NCBI GenBank assembly: GCA_022600335.1
Contig: JAHZKN010000027.1
Coordinates: 1-6,038 of the forward strand
DNA length: 6,038 bases
Source of the DNA: Alphaproteobacteria bacterium
Lineage (GTDB): Bacteria > Pseudomonadota > Alphaproteobacteria > Rhizobiales > Hyphomicrobiaceae
Reading direction: 5' to 3'
This document shows, in pieces, positions 1 to 5,642 of this stretch (positions are counted from its first letter, which is position 1; each line of letters starts with the position of its first letter). Below the pieces are notes generated by a model. The model was given only the letters and a program-made list of their open reading frames with translations. It ran no database searches and had not been told where the DNA came from. A program made the translations under genes and the position numbers.

Positions 1-1399
1 CGACGATCTTATCATCGGACAAGACTTTCTTGTCGGTTTCAGCGTCGATCATTTGCTTAATGCGAAAGCGTACAGCCTCAGATGAAAAAGCGTCTCCATC
101 ACCCGACGACTGAATAGCTGAGGTGAAAAAATATTTGAGCTCAAAGATGCCGCGCGGTGTTGCCATGTATTTGTTCGATGTCACGCGCGACACGGTCGAT
201 TCATGCATTGAGATGGCGTCTGCGACGGTTTTGAGATTGAGTGGTTTAAGGTGCTGAACACCGTGGGCGAAGAATGCATCCTGTTGACGCACGAGCTCTT
301 CGGCAACGCGCAGAATGGTGCGGGCGCGTTGATCAAGACTCTTGACCAACCAATTGGCGGTTTGCAGACATTCAAGCAAATACGTCTTGTCGGACTCAGA
401 GGATGAATTCTGCGAAACAGTTGTGTAATAACTGCGATTGACCAGAACACGTGGCAGCGTATCTGAGTTCAATTCGACAAACCAGCTGCCGTCGCTGGCG
501 GGGCGAACGGTGATGTCAGGCACCACTGTCTGCACTTGGACGGAGCCGAACCGAAGACCTGGCTTGGGATCCAGTTGCTGGATCTCTGCCACCATTTCTG
601 CAAGTTCTTCCTGGTCAACACCAATTGTGCGGCGGAGTTTTGCAAGATCGTGCGTGCCAAGTAGGTGCAAATTGTCCAATAGCTTGGCGATTACTGCATC
701 GTAGCGATTTTGTTCTTTGAGCTGCAACGCAAGGCATTCCGCAAGCGAACCGGCAAATACGCCAGGTGGGTCCAACGTCTGTAGGGTCGCCACGACGGCG
801 TCGATCATGTCACGTGGCGCGCCGAGCTTGTCAGCTAGTTGATCAAAGTCGGCATTGAGATATCCTGCTTCGTCGATCATATCGATCAAGTGTTGACCAA
901 CAATGCGCTGAGACGCATCGCTCAATGCAAGGGGTAACTGTTGGCTCAAATGATCCTTAAGCGACAACTCGCCTGAGACAAATTCTTCTAAATTGCTGCG
1001 ATCGTCGGAAAAACCGCTGTTGCTTTGTCGTAAGGTAGACCATCCAGAATCCTGTGGCGTCGGTAATTCACTTGGGCTCGTGTCTTGGAAGACATTTTCG
1101 AAATCGGTATCGAGGGCTGCTCCACCATCGGACGTTGTTGCCGAAAGATCCAGCGGTGCGGTGGTTTGAGATTGCGCCTCGCCGGACACATCCTCTTCGC
1201 TTGACTTTGGCGCGGGGTCTTTTGCGGTGGAGTCCGTCGCCTCGTCGCGCTCAAGCAACGGATTGCGCTCAAGTTCAGACTCGACGTACTGGGCAAGCTC
1301 AAAGCTGGAAAATTGTAGCAGTCGAATGGCCTGCTGCAGCTGTGGTGTCATCACCAGCTGCTGGCCCTGTCTCAGCTCCAATTTCGTCGTAAGAGCCAT
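1..1399 (-). CDS. rpoN: RNA polymerase sigma-54 factor RpoN (partial, C-terminal end beyond left edge)
   Basis: Sigma-54 binds core RNA polymerase and recognises -24/-12 promoters that need an ATP-hydrolysing enhancer-binding activator. I translated 466 codons with no stop, from the ATG at 1399 to the left edge. Residues 1-50 are the glutamine-rich Region I, with LRQGQQLVMTPQLQQAIRLL at 9-28. Residues 50-130 are an acidic, Ser/Thr-rich, variable Region II. Residues 130-330 form the core-binding Region III, containing LDPPGV (209-214) and LDPKPG (276-281). The DNA-binding helix-turn-helix lies near 387-406 (VADAISMHESTVSRV), followed by KYMATPRGIFELKYFF at 410-425. This is the standard family order. 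The RpoN box (ARRTVAKYRE in the family) should follow just outside the window, so roughly the last 30-50 residues are missing. The start is supported by AGGA at 1407-1410, 7 bases upstream of the ATG. It lies 47 bases after lptB on the same strand. Identification is very secure. Confidence 0.97.
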   Translation of the reverse strand, partial: MALTTKLELRQGQQLVMTPQLQQAIRLLQFSSFELAQYVESELERNPLLERDEATDSTAKDPAPKSSEEDVSGEAQSQTTAPLDLSATTSDGGAALDTDFENVFQDTSPSELPTPQDSGWSTLRQSNSGFSDDRSNLEEFVSGELSLKDHLSQQLPLALSDASQRIVGQHLIDMIDEAGYLNADFDQLADKLGAPRDMIDAVVATLQTLDPPGVFAGSLAECLALQLKEQNRYDAVIAKLLDNLHLLGTHDLAKLRRTIGVDQEELAEMVAEIQQLDPKPGLRFGSVQVQTVVPDITVRPASDGSWFVELNSDTLPRVLVNRSYYTTVSQNSSSESDKTYLLECLQTANWLVKSLDQRARTILRVAEELVRQQDAFFAHGVQHLKPLNLKTVADAISMHESTVSRVTSNKYMATPRGIFELKYFFTSAIQSSGDGDAFSSEAVRFRIKQMIDAETDKKVLSDDKIV

Positions 1400-1406
1400 C
1401 TCACCA

Positions 1407-1410
1407 TCCT
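1407..1410 (-). promoter_or_regulatory. Ribosome binding site of rpoN
   Basis: AGGA on the minus strand stands 7 bases before the ATG at 1399, inside the 47-base gap after lptB. It supports this ATG, which also gives the full family Region I. Confidence 0.6.
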
Positions 1411-1446
1411 GACCTCGGTCCGCTCATAACACGATGCCAGGTTTAA

Positions 1447-2325
1447 TCAACGCTCGTTAACGAACATGTCTCCGAGGTAGACTCTACGCACTTCTTCATT
1501 TGCTATGATTTCTGAAGGGTTACCCTTTGTCAGGACTTGACCATCGTAGATGATATAGGCGCGATCAATTAAGCTTAATGTTTCACGAACGTTATGGTCG
1601 GTGATCAAAACCCCAATGCCGCGCTGGGTGAGATGGCGTACCAGCTGGCGGATATCTTCAACAGCAATTGGGTCGATGCCTGCAAATGGTTCGTCCAGGA
1701 GGATAAAAGAAGGCTTGGACGCCAGCGCCCGGGCAATCTCACAGCGTCGACGTTCACCACCAGAAAGTGCCATTGACGGCGACTTTCTCAAGCGAGCAAT
1801 GTTGAACTCCTCTAAGAGGCTATCGAGTTTGTCTTTGCGTTTTCTCTTGTTCGGTTCAACCAGCTCCAAGACAGCCATGATGTTGTCTTCAACATTAAGC
1901 CCGCGAAAAATAGAAGCTTCCTGTGGCAGATAACCAATGCCTAAGCGTGCCCGGCGATACATGGGCATGTTGGTGACATCAACGCCGTCGATGGAGACAC
2001 GACCGGAATCGGCTGCGACCAGCCCGGTGATCATATAGAAGACGGTTGTTTTGCCGGCACCATTGGGACCAAGCAGACCAACAGATTCACCACGGCCGAC
2101 GGAGAGACTGACACCGCGTACAACCGTGCGTTTTTTGTAGCTTTTAACAACGTGGGTTGCGGTCAGAAATCCAACACCATCTGTTGCCTCATCATAGTCA
2201 TCAAAGCCTGGGTCGGTTCCTGGCATCACCGCATGGCCATTTCCAGTGAAGGAATGGCCATTGCCATTGCTGCGGGGTGTGCGCCGCAGAGGTGAGAGTA
2301 AGGCTCTGACAGATGGTCGTTTCAA
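1447..2325 (-). CDS. lptB: Lipopolysaccharide export ABC transporter ATP-binding protein LptB
   Basis: LptB is the cytoplasmic ATPase of the LptB2FG(C) complex, which extracts lipopolysaccharide from the inner membrane and pushes it along the Lpt bridge. The 292 residues contain every ABC ATPase motif: Walker A GPNGAGKT (86-93), Q-loop glutamine 135 in [10 protein letters not shown], signature LSGGERRR (187-194), Walker B FILLDEP (207-213, catalytic E212) and H-loop histidine 244 in ITDHNVRET. The strings [26 protein letters not shown] and YLGDMF are characteristic of LptB rather than of amino-acid ABC ATPases. The catalytic part begins near residue 52. The first 50 or so residues are a low-complexity extension rich in Gly, Asn and Arg. 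The start is a TTG at 2325. An in-frame TGA sits five codons further upstream (2338-2340), so no ATG is available there. GTG or ATG codons for residues 33-34 are the alternative and would give a protein nearer the usual length. The function is certain; the start is not. Confidence 0.97.
   Translation of the reverse strand: MKRPSVRALLSPLRRTPRSNGNGHSFTGNGHAVMPGTDPGFDDYDEATDGVGFLTATHVVKSYKKRTVVRGVSLSVGRGESVGLLGPNGAGKTTVFYMITGLVAADSGRVSIDGVDVTNMPMYRRARLGIGYLPQEASIFRGLNVEDNIMAVLELVEPNKRKRKDKLDSLLEEFNIARLRKSPSMALSGGERRRCEIARALASKPSFILLDEPFAGIDPIAVEDIRQLVRHLTQRGIGVLITDHNVRETLSLIDRAYIIYDGQVLTKGNPSEIIANEEVRRVYLGDMFVNER
2233..2263 (-). repeat. 21-base imperfect direct repeat in the 5' end of lptB
   Basis: The palindromic core ATGGCCAT occurs at 2233-2240 and again at 2254-2261, exactly 21 bases (seven codons) apart. 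It encodes the repeated tripeptide NGH at residues 22-24 and 29-31 of LptB, in the low-complexity N-terminal extension. It probably reflects a small in-frame slippage or duplication; no function is evident. Confidence 0.4.
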
Positions 2326-2355
2326 AAGCGTGGTCTTTCATCCGGTGAGACTATG

Positions 2356-2385
2356 TATCGAGGCGGTTGCCGGGCCGCTTGTCAA
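2356..2385 (-). promoter_or_regulatory. Candidate promoter for lptB (-35 TTGACA)
   Basis: A perfect TTGACA lies on the minus strand at 2380-2385, in the 144-base gap between the lptC-lptA fusion gene and lptB. At an 18-base spacing the -10 position reads TCGATA (2356-2361), only 2 of 6 matches to TATAAT. At a 20-base spacing it reads GATACA, 3 of 6. Transcription from here would start near 2345 and give a leader of about 20 bases before the TTG start. The -35 is good, the -10 is poor, and alphaproteobacterial -10 elements are often degenerate. lptB may have its own promoter in addition to read-through. Confidence 0.35.
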
Positions 2386-2398
2386 TGTCTTGCTTGAG

Positions 2399-2418
2399 CT
2401 GGGCATCAGTTGGCCCAG
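2399..2418. repeat. 6-bp inverted repeat in the lptCA-lptB spacer
   Basis: CTGGGC (2399-2404) and GCCCAG (2413-2418) form a perfect 6-bp stem with an 8-base loop. No T-run follows on either strand, so it does not look like an intrinsic terminator. It lies just upstream of the candidate lptB promoter and could be a transcript hairpin between the two cistrons, or chance. Confidence 0.35.
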
Positions 2419-2461
2419 GTTGGACCTGCCTCCTGGTTACTGGATTCCATCGAGCCCAAGC

Positions 2462-2475
2462 CAATAGTACTATTG
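2462..2475. repeat. 14-bp perfect palindrome across the lptCA stop codon
   Basis: CAATAGTACTATTG reads the same on both strands and includes the TAG stop codon (2470-2472) of the LptC-LptA fusion gene. A perfect palindrome of this length is expected by chance about once in 16 kb of random sequence, so it may be coincidence. It has no loop and no T-tract and is not an intrinsic terminator. Confidence 0.4.
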
Positions 2476-4458
2476 TTGCCCGGTCTGAGCCTCCCAGGCA
2501 CTAGAGGCGCTCGGTTTGCGAGATTTGACCTTGGAGCGCGCCTTGTCGATGTCATTGAAGTAAAATACGGCGCTGGGACGACCTTGGTTGCCGGCTGCGG
2601 CGTTGTTGCCCGTTTTACTACCGCCTGAGGTAACCCATCCACCACCCTGCGGCTTGGCAACCGTATTTTTAGGCGCTGTTTCGATGACGCTACGGCCGGT
2701 TGTCGTGTTGATTGTGAGTCGTGTGCCGTGCACCACATTTCCAGCCTGACGAAGTTCAACATTCCCTCCAACGGTGGCTTGAGATTTTTCAACGTCAAAG
2801 TCAGCCCAATCTCCCTTGACGCGTTGGCCGTCACTGCCGGTAATCACCACATTCTTTTTCGCTTTGATCTGTTTCAAAGTTGTGGCGCCTGATGAGGAAC
2901 CAGCTGCGCTGCGTGATGACACACTGCCAAGTGCCGCTGAACCAGAATAAAGTGCGCGCAACTCAGCAGCCTCAATCTTGAATGCACCCTGTTTTGCTTG
3001 AACTGCACCACTAAAAATGGCCGTCTTGATGCGATCTTCGACAAGGAGCCGGTCGGCTAGGATATCCAACGGCGCATTGGGGTCGGCGCGAAACGCACCT
3101 GTTTCTCCACCGCGACCCGACTTCGATGAAGTAGAGGTTTTGCGTTTACCGCTGCCGGTTTGAATGAAACGTGCACTGATCCGGCCCGATCCAAATCCAA
3201 CACCAGCAGGCGAACTCAAACGCGTTTGTTGGTTCAACTGGTCGACTTCCAAGCGACGGCCTTTGAGGGTGTTTTTGTCCTGAGTGACAATAACGTTTCC
3301 TGTCAACACTGCTCGCTGACGTGCTTGATCAAGATCAACCCGATCACTTCGGGCACTGCGCCCGGGCCCCGACGTCATAACCACTTGACCGGTGAGAACG
3401 GCTGTTTCATTCAGCGCGTCAAAATCAGCTGTTTGGCAGGTGACCCGATCTGTGGGCCCCTGTGTCATAACCACCGGACCTTTAGCGATGATGCGGCGCA
3501 GTTTACCACCAGAACCTGAGATAAGTGTCCTAGGCTTGGCGGCTTCTGTGTCTTTGGAATTGGTGACAGAGCTTGTGCCTGCGCCAGTATCATAGCTGGC
3601 CTCAAGCACAGGTGATGTCAGGCTCGCAAGGCCCTGACGTGCCACGACATTGCCGGAAAAAACCGCGCGTTTGTCCGCATCGAATATTTCAAGCGATTCA
3701 GATGTGATCGCAATCGGTTTGTTCGAACCTACAAACATTTGTGTGTTTGATTTTTTAGCTTGCTCCGCCGCTGGTTTGGGCGGTGGCTTCAAGTTCGCCT
3801 TCACGTTGTTTGAAAATGTAACGTGCTTCTGTTTTTGCTTAATTGTTAACTTCTGCGATTGTACTGAGCCGGCAGGGAATTCAACCACCACTGGATTGTC
3901 CGATGTGATGACATTGGTCTTTGAATTCACGGTCGCCTGAGTCAGCTTTGCTTTTAGACCATTTTGTCCAACAATATCGATGGCATCATAAAGTTCTAAA
4001 ATGGATGCTTTACTGTCGAATACACCGCGGGTTGCCGTTAGATTGGTTTTTTGTTTTTGTGCATCAATGAGTTCAGCGGTGATGTCGTTGAGCGTAATAA
4101 TGTTTGTGTTCTTAAGATTGGGACTGGCAGTCGCAGCGGCAACTTTGTACATGCTGCCGTCTTCGCTATAGCCCTCATAGTGGGGGTTGTGCATGCTGAG
4201 ATCGGTTGGCAAAATGCGCGGCAAAGCAATTTGCGCGAGACCGCTTCCAATGCCAGAAGTTTTGAGTACAGAGGCGACATAGAGCCCGGTAATGATGATC
4301 GTTACGACGGGCAGAACCAAACGCAGGATGCGCACGTGCTTGGTATGACGGCGGGCTTTGTCAAAGTCTCGCGAGCGATCACCGCCTTCTGAATCGAAGG
4401 AGAGGCCGCCGGGGTGGCCGCCACCGTGGCGGTGCGCGAGATCGGTCATAGTGGCCAT
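2470..4458 (-). CDS. LptC-LptA fusion: LPS export bridge protein with LptC anchor and two LptA/OstA modules
   Basis: One uninterrupted 662-residue frame reads as LptC followed by two LptA-like modules. Residues 1-42 are a His/Gly-rich basic cytoplasmic tail, and 43-65 form a single transmembrane helix with no lipobox or cleavage site. Residues 80-222 are the LptC domain (NPHYEGYSEDGSMYKV at 91-106, TFSNNVKA at 214-221). Module A covers about 246-415, with SGNVVARQG (268-276), TGQVVMTSG (356-364) and TGNVIVTQD (386-394). Module B covers about 461-595, with SGAVQAKQG (483-491) and GGNVELRQA (564-572). These are repeated beta-jellyroll strand motifs of the OstA/LptA fold. Low-complexity Ser/Gly/Lys linkers lie at 433-458, 505-527 and 603-628, and the tail is basic. 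LptC is normally about 200 residues and LptA about 180-250, each a separate gene; here no signal peptide precedes the LptA part. The family role is to carry lipopolysaccharide from LptB2FG to LptD. The start is either ATG 4458, with AAGG only 3 bases away, or ATG 4449, with the same AAGG 12 bases away. The fusion is read directly from sequence; covalent function in the cell is inferred. Confidence 0.9.
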   Translation of the reverse strand: MATMTDLAHRHGGGHPGGLSFDSEGGDRSRDFDKARRHTKHVRILRLVLPVVTIIITGLYVASVLKTSGIGSGLAQIALPRILPTDLSMHNPHYEGYSEDGSMYKVAAATASPNLKNTNIITLNDITAELIDAQKQKTNLTATRGVFDSKASILELYDAIDIVGQNGLKAKLTQATVNSKTNVITSDNPVVVEFPAGSVQSQKLTIKQKQKHVTFSNNVKANLKPPPKPAAEQAKKSNTQMFVGSNKPIAITSESLEIFDADKRAVFSGNVVARQGLASLTSPVLEASYDTGAGTSSVTNSKDTEAAKPRTLISGSGGKLRRIIAKGPVVMTQGPTDRVTCQTADFDALNETAVLTGQVVMTSGPGRSARSDRVDLDQARQRAVLTGNVIVTQDKNTLKGRRLEVDQLNQQTRLSSPAGVGFGSGRISARFIQTGSGKRKTSTSSKSGRGGETGAFRADPNAPLDILADRLLVEDRIKTAIFSGAVQAKQGAFKIEAAELRALYSGSAALGSVSSRSAAGSSSGATTLKQIKAKKNVVITGSDGQRVKGDWADFDVEKSQATVGGNVELRQAGNVVHGTRLTINTTTGRSVIETAPKNTVAKPQGGGWVTSGGSKTGNNAAAGNQGRPSAVFYFNDIDKARSKVKSRKPSASSAWEAQTGQQ

Positions 4459-4496
4459 CTACCTTGAGCCAGTCACAAAGTCCAAGCGTTTCAGGA

Positions 4497-4526
4497 CTAG
4501 GATTCAGCCAGAATTTACACCGTCAA
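4497..4526 (-). promoter_or_regulatory. Weak candidate promoter for the lptC-lptA fusion gene
   Basis: In the 230-base gap after nrnC, TTGACG (minus strand, 4521-4526) matches five of six -35 bases. At an 18-base spacing the -10 position reads TCCTAG (4497-4502), a poor match. It lies about 40 bases upstream of the ATG at 4458. The size of the gap makes a separate promoter plausible, but the motif evidence alone is thin. I see no intrinsic terminator in this gap after nrnC. Confidence 0.25.
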
Positions 4527-4688
4527 GCGACCAGATCCCAGGCGCGCCTTTTTGCCCGTGAATTGGGGTGAGATTAGGGACCAAGAGGAGAAGTGATCCG
4601 CGCGATAGTGACCCGGTGCATATCCACAGGAGATGGGCTGGCTGGCCTTAGGCGGCACAGTAGGACACCCGACCGCAATACGCGAGCC

Positions 4689-5309
4689 TCAGTGGGAAAA
4701 AATATCCACGTCTGGAAAGCCAACGAGATCGAGCCTGGCGCGTTTGGGCAAAAAATCGAAGCAGGCGCGGGCCAAATCTTCGCGGCCTTCGCGGGCCAAC
4801 ATGTAGTCCAAGTGCTGTTTCAGCGCATGCAGATGCAGAACATCGGAGGCGGCATAGGCCAGTTGCTGATCGGAAAGTTTTTTTGCCGCCCAGTCAGAAC
4901 TTTGCTGCTGTTTAGAAAGTTCGATGCCAAGCAGTTCAGCGGTCAGGTCTTTCAAGCCATGCCGGTCTGTGTAGGTGCGTGCCAGCTTAGAGGCAATCTT
5001 GGTGCAATAGATCGGTGTCGTCTTTGCCCCTAAGTTTTGTTCAAGCACGGCGACATCAAATCTAGCAAAATGAAAAATCTTAAGAACCTTTGGGTTCTGC
5101 AACAGAGATTTGAGGTTGGGGGCCGTGGTCGCGCCTTTTGCGATTTGCACCAGGTGTGCTGTGCCATCGCCGGCTGACAGTTGCACGAGGCAAAGTCGGT
5201 CGCGATGCGGATTAAGCCCAAGCGTTTCTGTGTCGACAGCGACACTTGCGCCAAATGAAAGCCCATCTGGCAAGTCGCCCGTGTGTACTGTGATATTTTT
5301 TGCCGGCAT
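4689..5309 (-). CDS. nrnC: NanoRNase NrnC (short RNase D-like DEDDy 3'-5' exonuclease)
   Basis: NrnC degrades very short oligoribonucleotides, mainly dinucleotides, to mononucleotides in the cytoplasm. It replaces oligoribonuclease (Orn) in many alphaproteobacteria. The 206 residues are a single DEDDy exonuclease domain. Exo I is VAVDTETLGL, with metal ligands D26 and E28. Exo II is IFHFARFD, with D85. Exo III is YAASDVLHL, with Y152 and D156. The strings YCTKIASKL, TYTDRHGLKDLT and LSKQQQSSDW, and the DVDIF close to the C-terminus, match the Bartonella/Brucella NrnC type as I remember it. The HRDC domains of the longer E. coli RNase D are absent, so the common label ribonuclease D would be misleading. 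The start ATG at 5309 has GGGA about 10 bases upstream and yields the usual family length. It is the first gene of the minus-strand cluster and is divergent from the gene starting at 5643. All catalytic residues are present. Confidence 0.95.
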   Translation of the reverse strand: MPAKNITVHTGDLPDGLSFGASVAVDTETLGLNPHRDRLCLVQLSAGDGTAHLVQIAKGATTAPNLKSLLQNPKVLKIFHFARFDVAVLEQNLGAKTTPIYCTKIASKLARTYTDRHGLKDLTAELLGIELSKQQQSSDWAAKKLSDQQLAYAASDVLHLHALKQHLDYMLAREGREDLARACFDFLPKRARLDLVGFPDVDIFSH

Positions 5310-5403
5310 CTATGACTGTCCCCGCCAATGAATGGCTCAAGCAAGGTGGTGCCGGTGTGTCTATCGGCTTCGCTTGTCAGTGGCAAGTCAACCACACGGC
5401 CTG

Positions 5404-5431
5404 GTAATAATCGCTTAACGATAACTCACAA
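5404..5431 (-). promoter_or_regulatory. Candidate promoter for nrnC
   Basis: On the minus strand, TTGTGA (5426-5431, 4 of 6 to TTGACA) and TATTAC (5404-5409, 4 of 6 to TATAAT) are 16 bases apart, roughly 95 bases upstream of the nrnC ATG. The spacer holds a short inverted repeat, ATCG/CGAT (5410-5422), that could be an operator. Another minus-strand TTGACT (5386-5391) lies closer to the gene but lacks a good -10. Both are motif matches only. Confidence 0.3.
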
Positions 5432-5494
5432 AACGGCAGATTTGATCGCCCAAAACTCAAAAAAAACTGCTGAGTGCGCCATCCCGGTTCCATC

Positions 5495-5516
5495 GGAGAC
5501 AGCTTGACCCGTCTCC
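5495..5516. repeat. 6-bp inverted repeat enclosing a TTGACC element
   Basis: GGAGAC (5495-5500) and GTCTCC (5511-5516) form a perfect inverted repeat with a 10-base centre containing TTGACC (5504-5509), a -35-like hexamer on the plus strand. No good -10 follows at 16-18 bases; TATTCT at 5523-5528 is too close. It could be an operator for the plus-strand gene or a chance repeat. A pyrimidine-rich stretch follows rather than a T-run, so it is not a terminator. Confidence 0.35.
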
Positions 5517-5535
5517 TCCTCCTATTCTGTTTGCA

Positions 5536-5574
5536 CAACTGCACTGACGCGCTCGCGCGCCAGCAACTGCGCTG
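5536..5574. repeat. Pair of 11-base direct repeats in the divergent spacer
   Basis: CAACTGCACTG (5536-5546) and CAACTGCGCTG (5564-5574) differ at one base and are 28 bases apart start to start. A GC-alternating stretch (around 5548-5560) lies between them. They sit 70-107 bases upstream of the plus-strand start and could be paired binding sites for a regulator. No known operator is recognised. Confidence 0.3.
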
Positions 5575-5629
5575 TCCTGCATGAAAGGGTGGCAATCATC
5601 GATCACGTATGTCTTCGCGCATATGCAAT

Positions 5630-5633
5630 GGAG
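5630..5633 (+). promoter_or_regulatory. Ribosome binding site of the unknown plus-strand gene
   Basis: GGAG stands 9 bases before the ATG at 5643, a good Shine-Dalgarno placement. It supports this start and the plus-strand frame that reads to the right edge. Confidence 0.6.
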
Positions 5634-5642
5634 TGACTGGGA

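Larger units (their letters stand above)
5310..5642. other. Divergent intergenic region between nrnC and the unknown plus-strand gene
   Basis: These 333 bases separate two divergently read genes and must hold promoters for both. They contain a candidate nrnC promoter (5404-5431), a 6-bp inverted repeat around TTGACC (5495-5516), a short A-tract (5459-5466), a pair of near-identical 11-base direct repeats (5536-5574), and a 21-codon frame (5581-5646) touching the downstream start. Open frames crossing it on either strand show no family signal and have no consistent ribosome binding site. I see no RNA gene, sigma-54 (-24/-12) promoter or intrinsic terminator in it. Confidence 0.6.

Noticed and set aside
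988..1392. Overlapping frames on both strands within rpoN
   Set aside because: The continuous RpoN frame covers this region with conserved Region I-III sequence. The others are rich in Arg, Ser and Pro, as expected of shadows.
1568..1579. 12-bp perfect palindrome ATTAAGCTTAAT inside lptB
   Set aside because: It is fully explained by coding sequence of a conserved region (the SLIDRAYI part of LptB), and this length is expected by chance in 6 kb.
2406..2834. Minus-strand 142-codon frame overlapping the end of the LptC-LptA gene
   Set aside because: It is an out-of-frame shadow of the fusion gene's C-terminal region, with low-complexity composition and no motif.
3160..3940. Plus-strand frames of 96-119 codons inside the fusion gene
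   Set aside because: They are antisense to a frame with clear LptA repeats, have no ribosome binding site, and encode no recognisable protein.
4593..5033. Plus-strand frame of 146 codons starting with GTG after a good AGGAGAA sequence
   Set aside because: Most of it lies antisense to nrnC, which has all its catalytic motifs. The translated product shows no family signal, and the ribosome-binding-like sequence alone is not enough.
5455..5480. A-tract with short flanking ACTCA/TGAGT arms, considered as a terminator
   Set aside because: The arms are 5 bp with the homopolymer run inside the loop rather than after the stem, so it does not fit an intrinsic terminator.
5310..5642. Sigma-54 promoter (TGGCAC-N5-TTGC) searched for near the rpoN cluster
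   Set aside because: TGGCA strings are present, for example around 5381 and 5591, but none is followed by TTGC at the required distance on either strand.
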